DNA of 64,000 bases, taken from NCBI GenBank assembly GCA_016795285.1, contig JAEUIC010000037.1:1-64000 (forward strand). The letters run 5' to 3'. Below are positions 9,346 to 19,399 of the stretch, one piece after another (positions within the stretch are counted from its first letter, which is position 1; every line of letters starts with the position of its first letter). Source of the stretch: Planctomycetota bacterium (GTDB lineage Bacteria > Planctomycetota > B15-G4 > SIAN01). Made by a program: the position numbers and the translations under genes. Below the pieces are notes generated by a model, which saw only the letters and a program-made list of their open reading frames with translations, was not told where the DNA came from and searched no databases.

Positions 9346-11007
9346 CTACAGGAAGCGGAGCACCAGCTTGCTGCTGACTTCGAGGCCACGCCGTTGCGGA
9401 CGGGTCGCGAAGGCCTCGAGCGTGAAGGTCATACCGGCCAGGCCGGTCGGCACGGTATCGGAGAGCGTCGACTCGCCGAACGAGTCGAGCGTGGTGAGCG
9501 CCACCTCGTCGAAGGTCGGCGTGCCGTCGATGTCGGTAACCGCCAACAGCGTCAGTTCGCCAGGCTCCCCTCCTCGCGTCCAGAGGTCGATCGACTGGCC
9601 GGCGACGTACTCGTCGTCGTTGGCCTGGAGGAGCAGGTCGTTGCCCGAGAAGGCGTGCACGACACCCCCGCTCTTCGGGACGTTGCCATTCATCGGCGCC
9701 CCGGCGAGCAGATCGCCGAAGCCGTCGCCGTTGACGTCACCCACGGCGACCGACCAGCCGAGGTGCTCATCTCCGGTGACCGCATGAACGTCGGCTTTCC
9801 ACTCGTAGAGCAGGCGGCCCGTCCTTCCGCTGAACACCGATGTGAAGGTGTATTGGAACCCATACGGTTGATACAGCCAGTCCCCGATCCCCGACGCGAT
9901 GTCGGCCCACCCATCGCCGTCGAAGTCGAACCGGCAGTCAGCAGGAACGACTCCGAAGTAGGGGCTGCCGTTGCGGTCGGGAGAATCGATCGTGAAGAGT
10001 CGTTGGAACGTCGCTCCGGAGAACACGTAAATGCGTCCGACGTCGATGCCGTATCGGTGATCGGCGACGACGAAGTCCTCGACGCCATCGCGGTCGACGT
10101 CGCCAAGGCGCCCGGAAGTCGAACCGAAATGGGACTGCTCCCCGGTGATGAGGACGAGACTGGCGAGCGAACGTCCATCGACCACGTCGAAAGCGACCCC
10201 ACCATGAGTGTGGGCGACGCCGAACTCCGGCATCGAGTCGCCGTTGAGATCGCCGAGTTGGCATGCCGAGCGGACGCTGCCGCCCGGCCCCCACGCGGAG
10301 GGGCTCGGGTAATCGAAGAGCCGCGCTCCGGTGCGACCGGCGCAGACGAACAGGTTGCCGGTCCAGGTCGAACCGGTCAGCGTCATGCCTCCGATGCCGA
10401 TCTCCCCGCCGCCGTCGCCATCGAGATCCTGCAACAGGCAGAGCACCGGCTCGATCGTCGCGAAACTCTCGCCGCTCGCAGGTGCGATGGAGCAGAGGAA
10501 CGCGCCGCTCGCCCCCGACCACGCGTAGACGATCGGATTCCTCGTCATGTCGGGAGTCGCGACGTAATCGCCGACGCCGTCTCCATCGAGGTCGGCGCCG
10601 GCGGCGACCTTCATGCCGAGCTGCTCTCCCCTCGCACCGACGTGCGAACGGATCTCCGCGCCGGTCGCTCCCGACATCACGTAGACGGCGCCGTCACCTC
10701 GACCGCCCTTGGCTCGATCTTCGTAGGGGCAACCCACCACCAAGTCGACCACGCCATCGCCGTCGACATCGCCGATGACGGCAGTCGAGAGACCGAACTG
10801 GTCGTTGCCGTAGGTCAGCGTCGGCTGCCCATCGAAGTCACGGATCACCTCCTGCGCGGCGGCGGACGGCCCAACGAGCAACCACCCAGCGAGCAGCCAC
10901 CCGACGAACCCGCCGCCCGCGAGGCGCAACACGGTTCGGGCGAGGTGCATGGTTCCTCGAAGGGCCGATCGGCCCCACTTCTCGACGAACGGTCCCGCCC
11001 TGCTCAT
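9346..11007 (-). CDS. Secreted FG-GAP repeat (integrin-alpha-like) protein
   Basis: About 553 residues. The start is the ATG at 11007 because GGAGGT lies 7 bases upstream; an internal ATG at 10950, directly before the hydrophobic signal segment and with its own GAGGAA, is a credible alternative. After a signal peptide ending near SAAAQ there are seven FG-GAP repeats with Ca-binding loops (DVDGDGVVD, DLDGDGVGD, DLDGDGGGE, DLNGDSMPE, DVDRDGVED, DFDGDGWAD, DVNGDGFGD). A beta-sandwich-like C-terminal segment of about 90 residues follows. It is predicted to be an exported propeller protein; the function is unknown. GC is visibly lower and codon use more relaxed than in the flanking genes. Confidence 0.9.
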   Translation of the reverse strand: MSRAGPFVEKWGRSALRGTMHLARTVLRLAGGGFVGWLLAGWLLVGPSAAAQEVIRDFDGQPTLTYGNDQFGLSTAVIGDVDGDGVVDLVVGCPYEDRAKGGRGDGAVYVMSGATGAEIRSHVGARGEQLGMKVAAGADLDGDGVGDYVATPDMTRNPIVYAWSGASGAFLCSIAPASGESFATIEPVLCLLQDLDGDGGGEIGIGGMTLTGSTWTGNLFVCAGRTGARLFDYPSPSAWGPGGSVRSACQLGDLNGDSMPEFGVAHTHGGVAFDVVDGRSLASLVLITGEQSHFGSTSGRLGDVDRDGVEDFVVADHRYGIDVGRIYVFSGATFQRLFTIDSPDRNGSPYFGVVPADCRFDFDGDGWADIASGIGDWLYQPYGFQYTFTSVFSGRTGRLLYEWKADVHAVTGDEHLGWSVAVGDVNGDGFGDLLAGAPMNGNVPKSGGVVHAFSGNDLLLQANDDEYVAGQSIDLWTRGGEPGELTLLAVTDIDGTPTFDEVALTTLDSFGESTLSDTVPTGLAGMTFTLEAFATRPQRRGLEVSSKLVLRFL

Positions 11008-11219
11008 CCGGACACCTCCACACTGGTTGCGCCGCGAAGGCGCGCCTCCTGCCGAAGCCGCCGCAGCACGATCCGCACCAAAGCCCAACGCCTACGCCCC
11101 GAACGCTCGAAGCCGGTGCAGCGTGGGCGAGGCAGCCGGCCGCCCCCAGAACCGCTGCAGCCGGCGTCCGATCGAGATCGCACAGCTTCGAGCGCCGCTG
11201 CAGAGCGCCCACCCCCCGC

Positions 11220-11225
11220 TACGCT
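11220..11225 (+). promoter_or_regulatory. Possible -10 element (TACGCT) upstream of the TIM-barrel gene
   Basis: The hexamer TACGCT is followed by a C/G-rich start-like stretch, 62 bases before the chosen start at 11288. The same TACGCT lies 58 bases upstream of the divergently read isomerase gene at 19294. No convincing -35 was seen. Confidence 0.3.
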
Positions 11226-11287
11226 CCTCGGCCGCGCGCCGCGCTGGCGCCACCGACCGACAGGCCCGACCTGCCATGGAGAGCCCG

Positions 11288-12238
11288 ATGATCGCCTGCT
11301 GCCGCTCGCTGCTCCTCGCCGCCGCGTGGTCGGCACCGCTCGCCGCCGCGCTGCTCGCTACGGCGCCGCTGCTCCCTGCTCGCGTGGGCGCCCCGCAGGA
11401 GCAGGCGGCTCCGGCGCCGATCACCGTGCAGCGCGACGCGCGCGCGGCCGAGGCGCTCGGCTGGCGCCTCTCGACACAGGCGTGGACCTTCCGCGATCGC
11501 ACCGCGTTCGAGGTGGTCGACGTCGCCGCGCGCCTCGGGCTGCGCTTCGTCGAGTTCTTCCCCGGCCAGAAGCTCTCGCCCGAGCAGCCCGACGTGGGGC
11601 TCGGCCCCGACATGGGCGCGGCGGCGCTCGCGGCGTTCCAGGCGAAGTTGCAGGCCGCCAACGTGAAGGCGGCGAGCTTCGGCGTGGTCGGCTTCTCGAA
11701 GGACGAGGCGGCCGGCCGCAAGCTCTTCGAGTTCGGCAAGGCGCTCGGCCTCGAGAACTTCTCGGCCGAGCCCGACCCCGACGCCTTCGACCTGCTCGAG
11801 AAGCTCGCCGACGAGTACGAGATCAAGGTGGCGCTCCACAACCACCCGAAGCCGTCGCGCTACTGGTCGCCCGATGTCGTGCTGCAGTCGGTGAAGGGGC
11901 GAAGCGCCCGCCTCGGCTCGTGCAGCGACACCGGCCACTGGACGAGGAGCGGCTTGAAGCCGGTCGACTGCCTGAAGCAGCTCGAGGGGCGCGTGATCGA
12001 GCTCCACTTCAAGGACCTCGACGCCTTCGGCAAGCACGAGGCGTGCGACGTGCCGTGGGGCGGCGGGCAGAGCGACGCGCGCGGCATCCTCGCCGAGTTG
12101 AAGCGCCAGGGCTTCCAGGGACTGATCCACGTCGAGTACGAGACTGGTGCCGGGCGCGAGCTCGAGGAGAACGTCGCCTCCTGCATCCGCTTCTTCGACG
12201 ACGCCGCGCGCGAGCTCTTGGGTGGCGCCGGAAAGTGA
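11288..12238 (+). CDS. Exported TIM-barrel sugar isomerase/epimerase-like protein
   Basis: About 316 residues. The start chosen is the ATG at 11288, preceded by GGAG six bases upstream; it gives a signal peptide through the LLATAPLLPA region. Another in-frame ATG is at 11276. The body belongs to the xylose-isomerase-like TIM-barrel superfamily (AP_endonuc_2): strand motifs FVEFFPG, VALHNHPKP, CSDTGHW, ELHFKD and HVEYETG place His, Asp and Glu residues where this family binds a divalent metal. Planctomycetes carry many secreted members with unproven substrates. It overlaps the following Nudix gene by 17 bases, suggesting translational coupling. Confidence 0.85.
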   Translation: MIACCRSLLLAAAWSAPLAAALLATAPLLPARVGAPQEQAAPAPITVQRDARAAEALGWRLSTQAWTFRDRTAFEVVDVAARLGLRFVEFFPGQKLSPEQPDVGLGPDMGAAALAAFQAKLQAANVKAASFGVVGFSKDEAAGRKLFEFGKALGLENFSAEPDPDAFDLLEKLADEYEIKVALHNHPKPSRYWSPDVVLQSVKGRSARLGSCSDTGHWTRSGLKPVDCLKQLEGRVIELHFKDLDAFGKHEACDVPWGGGQSDARGILAELKRQGFQGLIHVEYETGAGRELEENVASCIRFFDDAARELLGGAGK

Positions 12239-13037
12239 GCCGCGCGAGGTCGAGGCGCTGATCGAGGGCCGCTTCGCGCGCGCCGCGGTGACGACCCGCT
12301 TCGAGCCGGCGCCGCGCGAGAGTTCTGCCGAGCTCGACGCGTGGATCGAGCGGCGCTGGCAGGAGCTCTTGGCGCAGGCGCAGCGCGAGGGGCGCGAGCT
12401 CTACGACGGCGCGCTGCTGCGCTTCGTCGCCGCCACCGAGCGGCGCGACGGGAGCGGCGCACGCCACCTCGAGCTCGTGGTCGGCCCCGGCCGCTACCGC
12501 GACTTCGCCGCCACCAACCTCGACCCGACGCTGCCGCCCGCCGATCGCGGCGGCCGCTTCGCGTGGCGCACCTTCGGCAACGCGCTCGGCGCCTGCGCGA
12601 TCGTCGCCACCGCCGATGGCGCGCTCGTGCTCGGCCGGCGCAGCGATCGCGTCTTCAGCTACCCCGGGTGGCTGCACGCCTTCGGCGGGATGGTCGAAGC
12701 GGGCGATCGGAGCGACGCCGCGATCGACCCGTTCGCCGCCGTCGCGCGCGAGCTGCACGAGGAGCTCGGCCTCGCGCCGACGGAACTCCGCGAGCTGACG
12801 TTGCGGGCGATCGTCCGCGAGCCGCGCCTCCACCAGCCGGAGCTCCTCTTCCACGCCGAGGTCGCGCTCTCGGTCGCAGAGCTCGAGGCGCGCTGGCGCC
12901 GGGCCGAGTCGCGCCGCGAGCACGCCGCGCTGGTCGCCTTCCCGCGCACCCGCGCCGCGATCGCCGCGCAACTGGCGACGCAGGAACGCGTCTGCCCGAT
13001 CGCGCGCGCCTGCCTCGCCTACGCCGCGCGCGACTAG
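12222..13037 (+). CDS. Nudix hydrolase
   Basis: About 271 residues starting at a GTG inside the end of the upstream gene. The N-terminal half has no recognised domain. A Nudix fold begins near residue 120, and the Nudix box lies at about 155-185: GGMVEAG followed, after a longer spacer than usual, by RELHEELGL. The RE..EE residues that bind Mg are intact, so pyrophosphohydrolase activity on a nucleoside-diphosphate-linked compound is likely. The YPGWLHAFGG segment resembles large eukaryote-like Nudix enzymes. The stop codon sits in CTAG, which also supplies the stop of the convergent methyltransferase gene. Substrate unknown. Confidence 0.85.
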   Translation: MAPESEPREVEALIEGRFARAAVTTRFEPAPRESSAELDAWIERRWQELLAQAQREGRELYDGALLRFVAATERRDGSGARHLELVVGPGRYRDFAATNLDPTLPPADRGGRFAWRTFGNALGACAIVATADGALVLGRRSDRVFSYPGWLHAFGGMVEAGDRSDAAIDPFAAVARELHEELGLAPTELRELTLRAIVREPRLHQPELLFHAEVALSVAELEARWRRAESRREHAALVAFPRTRAAIAAQLATQERVCPIARACLAYAARD

Positions 13038-13915
13038 CGCGGAATCGAGCGCGCCGCGCCGCCGCCCGCCGGCTCCTCCGCCGGCTTCTCGTCGCGCTTC
13101 TCCGCCGGCGGCTCGGTCGGCTTCGCCTCGCGCGCCGCCTTGAAGAAGAGGACGTGCTGCCACGGCAGTTCGTCGAACTCGCGCACCAGCTCGAAGCCGT
13201 TGTGGAGCAGCTCCTTCTTCGCCTGCGCCTTGCTCATCTTGTGGTCGAGCTTGATCGGCACCTCGGGATCCTCGAGGCGGAACTCGACCAGCACGATCTG
13301 CCCGTCCTTCTTCAATGCGCGCTTCAGGCCGGCCAGCACCTCCTCGGGCCAAGTGAGCTCGTGGTAGACGTCGACCAACAGCGCGAGGTCGATCGACGCG
13401 GGCGGCAGCTGCGGCTCCTTCTCGGTGCAGAGCTGCGGCACCACGACCTCGCCGACTTGGTGGCGCTTCGCCTCGATCGCCAGCAGCTCGAGCATCTCGG
13501 GCTGGATGTCGACGGCGTAGACCTTCCCCTTCGGACCGACGAGCTTGGCGAGCGGGAAGGTGTAGAAGCCGTTGCCGCAGCCGAAGTCGGCGATCGTCTG
13601 GCCGGGCTGCACTTCGAGGCACTCGAGCAGCAGGCTCGCGCGCTCCTCCTTCTCGCGCGTGGCGCGCATCAGCCACGGCCCGCCCTCGTAGCTCATGAAC
13701 GGGGCGATCTTGCGCCCCATGTAGTGCGTCGGCCGCGGCGGCTCGACCGGCGGCGCCGCGGGCGGCACGGCCGGCGGTGCAACGGGCGGTGCGACCGGCG
13801 GCGCGCCCTGCCACGCACGCGCGACCGCGGGCGCGATCAGCAGCAGCGCGAGCAGCGGCGCAAGCAGCGGCAGCCCGCGCCGCCGTGCAAAGCCGCGGCG
13901 GGCGACGCGCTTCAT
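13034..13915 (-). CDS. Class I SAM-dependent methyltransferase with an export signal
   Basis: About 293 residues. The N-terminus has many Arg residues (including an RRGF stretch resembling a Tat signal), a hydrophobic core and a Pro/Val linker. Then comes a Rossmann methyltransferase: motif I DFGCGNGFYT (about 110-119), VYAVDIQPEM as motif II, and the LLVDVYHEL strand. These resemble small periplasmic methyltransferases found in Planctomycetota. The C-terminal tail is Lys/Glu/Pro-rich. The ATG overlaps the stop of the upstream zinc-ribbon gene (ATGA at 13912-13915), so the two are co-translated. An exported SAM enzyme is unusual because SAM is cytoplasmic; Tat export of a pre-loaded enzyme is one possibility. 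Confidence 0.88.
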   Translation of the reverse strand: MKRVARRGFARRRGLPLLAPLLALLLIAPAVARAWQGAPPVAPPVAPPAVPPAAPPVEPPRPTHYMGRKIAPFMSYEGGPWLMRATREKEERASLLLECLEVQPGQTIADFGCGNGFYTFPLAKLVGPKGKVYAVDIQPEMLELLAIEAKRHQVGEVVVPQLCTEKEPQLPPASIDLALLVDVYHELTWPEEVLAGLKRALKKDGQIVLVEFRLEDPEVPIKLDHKMSKAQAKKELLHNGFELVREFDELPWQHVLFFKAAREAKPTEPPAEKRDEKPAEEPAGGGAARSIPR

Positions 13916-14742
13916 CGCCGGCCTCCCGTGAGCTTCCCGCTGGTGCGCCGCGCGCCGCTCTGCGACGCCGCGCGCGGCTTGCGCCGGAACAGCAGCGCTG
14001 CCAGATCGCCGACCACGGTGGCGAGCCGCTCGGCCAGATCGAACGGCTCGGCCGCGCCCGCCGAGAGGTCGAAGGCGGGCAGTGCGTCCAGCCGCTCGCG
14101 CTCCGCATGCGCCGCGCGCGCCTGCGCCCGCACGATCTCCTCGCGCCCGCCGTCGCGCAGGAAGGCGACCACCTGCGCCAGTTCGTCGGCATCGAACCAG
14201 AGGCCGTGCTTCACGCAGACGTCGACGACGATGCCCGAGACGCCGCCCCAGTTGCGCCGCAACATGCGCTGCCCGCAATCGGGGCAGGCGAGGTAGCGGA
14301 CCGTCTCCTCCACCGCGAGCGTCGCGCGGCGCGCCCTCCCGCGCAGCGACGCGCTCGCCGCCGCCGCCGCCTCGGCGCGCTGGCAGAAGTGGTCGAAGAC
14401 GGCGGGCGCGAGCCAGGCGCCGTGGCACGCGGCGCACTCGATCAGCGTGCCGCCCCCCTTGCCGAGCCCGAGGTCGCGCTGCCGCAGCGCCCCGCTGCAG
14501 CGCGGGCAGTCGCGCTGCACCGGAAAGGGGGTGATCGACTGCTCCGGGACGGCGCCGCCACAGCCGGCGCAGTAGCGAGCCGCGCGCGCCATGCGGGCGC
14601 CGCAGCCGATGCAGACGCGGTCGAGGTCGCGCGGGTGCCAGGCGATCGGCGCGGCGCAGTGGTCGCACCGCTTGGCCGCCGCGGCAACCGGCGCTCCGCA
14701 CGCCGAGCAGTGGAGCACCGTCACTTCGAGCCGTCGCCCCAT
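13912..14742 (-). CDS. Multi zinc-ribbon protein
   Basis: About 276 residues with no signal peptide. At least four Cys-pair ribbons are visible: CSAC...CDHC, CIGC...CAGC, CPRC...CAAC and CPDC followed by a VCVKHGLW segment. The third and fourth resemble the TFIIB-type zinc ribbons of bacterial DUF proteins with a GxWxD element (GLWFDADELAQV). It is likely a cytoplasmic metal-binding adaptor; no enzyme motif is seen. The start at 14742 is supported by GGGAGAG seven bases upstream. It is translationally coupled to the methyltransferase gene and divergent, 42 bases apart, from a sulfatase-like lipoprotein gene. Confidence 0.85.
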   Translation of the reverse strand: MGRRLEVTVLHCSACGAPVAAAAKRCDHCAAPIAWHPRDLDRVCIGCGARMARAARYCAGCGGAVPEQSITPFPVQRDCPRCSGALRQRDLGLGKGGGTLIECAACHGAWLAPAVFDHFCQRAEAAAAASASLRGRARRATLAVEETVRYLACPDCGQRMLRRNWGGVSGIVVDVCVKHGLWFDADELAQVVAFLRDGGREEIVRAQARAAHAERERLDALPAFDLSAGAAEPFDLAERLATVVGDLAALLFRRKPRAASQSGARRTSGKLTGGRR

Positions 14743-14767
14743 CGCGTCTCTCCCTCGAAGGCGGCGC

Positions 14768-14777
14768 ATCGTATCGT
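14768..14777. promoter_or_regulatory. Overlapping divergent -10-like hexamers
   Basis: In the 42-base gap between two divergent genes, TATCGT (plus, 14772-14777) and TACGAT (minus, 14773-14768) overlap. They would place both transcription starts within about 20 bases of the start codons. The plus gene may then have almost no leader. Confidence 0.25.
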
Positions 14778-14784
14778 GCCGCCC

Positions 14785-16695
14785 ATGTCGCCTCGCCGCG
14801 CCCTCGCACCGCTCGCGCTGCTCGCCTCGCCGCTCTTCGCCTTGCTGCCGGCGGTGCTGGTCGGCTGCGGCGAAGCGCCGAGCGATGGCGCGCCGCCCCA
14901 CTCGGCCGCGCCGCCCGCCCGCGCCGCGTGGCGGCCGAACGTGCTGGTGGTCACTCTCGACACGACGCGCGCCGATGCGCTCGGCTGCTACGGCGCGACG
15001 CACGGCTACACGCCGACGCTCGACGCGCTCGCCGCCCGCGGCATCCGCTTCGCCGCCGCGCGCGCGCCGACGCCGGTGACGATGCCCTCCCACGCGACGA
15101 TCTTCACCGGCAGCTACCCCTTCCAGCACGGCGTGCGCGACAACGGGACCTTCGTGCTCGGCGACGGGGCCGTGACGCTGGCCGAGCGGCTGCGCGACGC
15201 CGGCTACGCAACGGCCGCGATCCCCGCCGCCTTCGTGGTCGACTCGTCGTTCGGCCTCGCGCAGGGGTTCGACCGCTACGACGACCTCTCGCTGGCGCAG
15301 TCGGCGAGCGGCGGCGAAGGCGAGGAGCGGACCGCCGACGAGGTCGTCGAGCGCGCGCAGGCGTTCCTCGCCGCGCACGACCAGCGCCGTCCCTTCTTCC
15401 TCTGGACCCACTTCTTCGACGCCCACTTCCCCTACGCGCCGCCCGCGGCGCTGCAGGCAGCCCACCCGTTCGACGACCAGCCGCAGAAGAAGGGGAACAC
15501 GCGCGCCAAGCTGCGCCACCTCTACGAACTCGAGCTCGCCCACCTCGACGCGCAGTTCGCGAAGTTGCTGGCGGCGCTCGAGCCGTTCGGCGGCGCCGCG
15601 GAGACGCTGATCGTCGTGGTCGGCGACCATGGCGAGGGGCTCGGCGACCACGGCGAGGCGTCGCACGCGACCTTCGTCTACGACTCGACCCTCGCGATCC
15701 CGCTGCTGATCGCGCACGCGCGGCTGCCGGCCGGACGCGTGGTCGACACCGCCGTCTCCTCGGTCGACGTCACGCCGACGGTGCTGGCGCTGCTCGGGCT
15801 GCCGCAGGAGGGAACCTTCGGCGCCCCGCTCGCGCCGCTCTGGGAGGGGACGCCGTTCGAGCCAGAGCGCGCCGTCTACTTCGAGAACTGCTCGACCTGG
15901 TTCACCTCGGGCTGGGCGCCGCTCTTCGGCGTCGTCGAGGGGCGCTGGAAGACGATCGTCGGGCCCGAGATCCGCCTCTTCGACGTGGTGGCCGATCCCG
16001 ACGAGAAGCGCGACGTCGCGGCGGCGCATCCCGAGATCGTCGAAGCGGCGCGGGCGCGGCTGGCCGACTACGCCGAGCAGACGCTCGCCGCCGCGCGGCA
16101 TGAGCCCGATGCCGACGAGCTCGCCGCGCTGCAGCGGCTGGGCTACGTGCAGAGCAGCGAGTCGTCGCGCCGCGGCGGCCTCGCGCCGCCCGGCTGGCAG
16201 CCGAAGGGAGCGCTCACGCCGGAACAGGGGCTCGCCAACCAGAAGCGCTTCACCGAGGCGAACCAGCTCTGGCAGCGCGGGCAGAAGCTCGAGGCGATCG
16301 AGCAGCTGCTGGAACTCGCGCGCGAGGAGCCGGAGAACTCCCACTACGCGGAGATCGCGGCGGCGCTGCTCTACGAAGTGGGCCGCGCGGCGGAGGCGCT
16401 GCCGCTCGTCGAGCGCGCGGTCGAGCTCTCGGAGAACGTCGGCAACCGGGCGACGCTCGCCGCCTGCCTCTTCGCGGTCGGCCGCAAGGAGGAGTCGCTG
16501 CAGGCGCTCGCCGCCACGGTCGAGAAGTTCCCGCGCACCGTGTCGGCGCGCTTCAGCTGGGCGCGCGCGCTGCTCGACGCGGGGCGGCGCGAGGAGGCGC
16601 TCGCGGCGCTCGCCCCGCTCGAGCAGCAGTTGCCGGCCGACGCGCCGCTGCGCGCGCAACTCGAGGCGTTGCAGCGGCGCGCGCGCGGCGGCTGA
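14785..16695 (+). CDS. Sulfatase-fold lipoprotein with TPR C-terminus
   Basis: About 636 residues. A lipobox (LVGC, Cys28) indicates a lipoprotein. The hydrolase domain (about 48-450) has the metal site TLDTTRADALG, the nucleophile region T-M-P-S-H where sulfatases have C-x-P-x-R, and GDHGEGLGDHGE. The formylglycine Cys is missing, as in the enzyme at 2517-4106, so a Thr-dependent phosphoester or phosphonate activity is as likely as sulfatase. Residues about 480-636 form TPR-like helix pairs (for example ALPLVERAVELSENV), probably for protein binding at the membrane. It stands alone on the plus strand. Confidence 0.9.
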   Translation: MSPRRALAPLALLASPLFALLPAVLVGCGEAPSDGAPPHSAAPPARAAWRPNVLVVTLDTTRADALGCYGATHGYTPTLDALAARGIRFAAARAPTPVTMPSHATIFTGSYPFQHGVRDNGTFVLGDGAVTLAERLRDAGYATAAIPAAFVVDSSFGLAQGFDRYDDLSLAQSASGGEGEERTADEVVERAQAFLAAHDQRRPFFLWTHFFDAHFPYAPPAALQAAHPFDDQPQKKGNTRAKLRHLYELELAHLDAQFAKLLAALEPFGGAAETLIVVVGDHGEGLGDHGEASHATFVYDSTLAIPLLIAHARLPAGRVVDTAVSSVDVTPTVLALLGLPQEGTFGAPLAPLWEGTPFEPERAVYFENCSTWFTSGWAPLFGVVEGRWKTIVGPEIRLFDVVADPDEKRDVAAAHPEIVEAARARLADYAEQTLAAARHEPDADELAALQRLGYVQSSESSRRGGLAPPGWQPKGALTPEQGLANQKRFTEANQLWQRGQKLEAIEQLLELAREEPENSHYAEIAAALLYEVGRAAEALPLVERAVELSENVGNRATLAACLFAVGRKEESLQALAATVEKFPRTVSARFSWARALLDAGRREEALAALAPLEQQLPADAPLRAQLEALQRRARGG

Positions 16696-16769
16696 CCGCC
16701 GGCCGAGCGCGCGCCGCGGCGGTTCGCGGCGGTTCGCGCCGAATCGCGTCGTCCCGAGCCGCGCCGCGG

Positions 16770-17894
16770 TCAGGTCGCGAGCAGGTCGAGCACCGCCTTC
16801 GGCACCTCGTAGTTGCCGGCGCCGAAATCGCTGAGCGCGTAGCGAGTGAGGCGGGTCGACTCGCCGCGGCGCGTCTTCACCAGCGTCGCGATCGTGAGCG
16901 ACTCGATGCGGCCCTCGGCGATCGTGAGCTCGACGGTCACCGCGAGGTCGTTGCTGCCGCCGCCGCCACCGCCGCCGCGGCCTGTCTGCGCGGCCATGCG
17001 GCGCAGCCGATCGACGCCGGCGAACTCGTCGGCGAGGCGCGGATCGAGCGTCGCGCGCCACACCTTCTTGCCCTCGACCTCGACCTCTTCGAGCGTCGCG
17101 CAGCCGGCCGCCTTGAGGCGCGCCAGCAGTTCATGCGGCGGCCGCGTCCCGGCGAGCTGCATCAGGTTGCGCTGCATCATGAAGCCGGTCATCGGGATGC
17201 CGCCTGCTGCCATCGTTCCGCCCGTGGCGCCACCCCCGGCCGTGCCACCCCCGGCCGTGCCCCCGCCCGCGCTGCCGCCCCCCGCCGTGCCGCCACCCGG
17301 GCGCCGCGAGATCGCCTCGTTCTCGTCGAACCGCTCCCAGCTCGCGGCGGCGCCATCGCCGCGCCGGTAGATCAGCTGGTCGTCGAGCCGGAAGCCCGCC
17401 AGCGCGCCGTTCTTGAGTTCGGTCGGTGAGCCGGCCTGCCAATGCCCCTCGACGGTGACCGGCTCCCGCGAATCACGCGCGCCACCGCGCTCCCCACCGC
17501 CCGCTGCGCCACCACGTTCACCGCCACCCGCAGCACCGCCGCCCGCTGCGCCACCGCGCTCGCCACCCCCCGCTGCGCCACCACCCGCACCGCCGCGTTC
17601 GCCACCGCCGCCGCGGTTCTCGGAGGTGCAGCGGAAGGCGTAGCTCTTCGCGGCGAGCGTCGCGTCGAGCGCCTCGAGCAGCGCGCCCGAGAGCGCCACG
17701 TTCGCGCGGATCGGCGCCGCCGGAGCGGCGGGCGCCTCCTGTCCAGCAGGGGGAGCCTCCTGCGCCGCGGCCGCGAACCACCCCGCCGAGACGCTCGCGA
17801 GCGCCACGCCGCGCAGCGCGCGCCGCAGCGCGCGCCGCAGCGCGCTCCGGCCCCGCTCCGACCGCTCGATCCCACGCCCACGCTCGTTGCGCAT
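16770..17894 (-). CDS. Secreted protein with Gly/Ala low-complexity repeats
   Basis: About 374 residues. The start at 17894 has GGAGG seven bases upstream and is followed by a basic N-terminus and a signal peptide ending near AAAAQ. Two low-complexity blocks rich in GGGERGGA and GGGTAGG units lie at about residues 85-135 and 185-215; the DNA there is short tandem repeats. Between and after them are beta-rich segments (VTVEGHWQAG, LAVTVELTIAEG, NYEVPKAVLDLL), which could form a LolA/LppX-like lipid-binding sheet; this is only a resemblance. No family was recognised with confidence. Confidence 0.75.
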   Translation of the reverse strand: MRNERGRGIERSERGRSALRRALRRALRGVALASVSAGWFAAAAQEAPPAGQEAPAAPAAPIRANVALSGALLEALDATLAAKSYAFRCTSENRGGGGERGGAGGGAAGGGERGGAAGGGAAGGGERGGAAGGGERGGARDSREPVTVEGHWQAGSPTELKNGALAGFRLDDQLIYRRGDGAAASWERFDENEAISRRPGGGTAGGGSAGGGTAGGGTAGGGATGGTMAAGGIPMTGFMMQRNLMQLAGTRPPHELLARLKAAGCATLEEVEVEGKKVWRATLDPRLADEFAGVDRLRRMAAQTGRGGGGGGGSNDLAVTVELTIAEGRIESLTIATLVKTRRGESTRLTRYALSDFGAGNYEVPKAVLDLLAT

Positions 17895-17903
17895 CGCCCT
17901 GCC

Positions 17904-17987
17904 TCCGTTCGTCCCGTCGTCGATTCCGTCGTCGTTGCGGACGTTCGTCCCGCCGTTCATTCCGCCGTTCGTTCCGTCGTTCGTCGC
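17904..17987. repeat. Degenerate 12-bp tandem repeat, 7 units
   Basis: Seven consecutive 12-mers approximating GCCGTTCGTCCC fill the gap between the isomerase stop (17993) and the ribosome-binding site of the Gly-rich secreted protein. Two further copies of the same 12-mer lie at 20666-20689. The array has no stop codon in the frame of the downstream gene, so a longer N-terminus is formally possible, but the ribosome site and signal peptide argue against it. Confidence 0.7.
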
Positions 17988-17992
17988 GCCGC

Positions 17993-19294
<1,302 letters not shown>

Positions 19295-19351
19295 CGTCCC
19301 GCTCCCGTCGGCGCGCCGCCCTGCCGCGGGCGGGCGTCCATCGAGCGGCAG

Positions 19352-19357
19352 AGCGTA
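19352..19357 (-). promoter_or_regulatory. Possible -10 element (TACGCT) for the isomerase gene
   Basis: TACGCT on the minus strand, 58 bases upstream of the 19294 start. The flanking bases GC-TACGCT-C match the element at 11220. Confidence 0.3.
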
Positions 19358-19399
19358 GCGCTCGCTTGCGATGGCGGCGCGCCCCGGCACGATCGCGCC

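Noticed and set aside
17493..17620. Repeats in the Gly-rich gene as a CRISPR or mobile element
   Set aside because: They are short codon repeats inside a reading frame, with no spacers or inverted ends.
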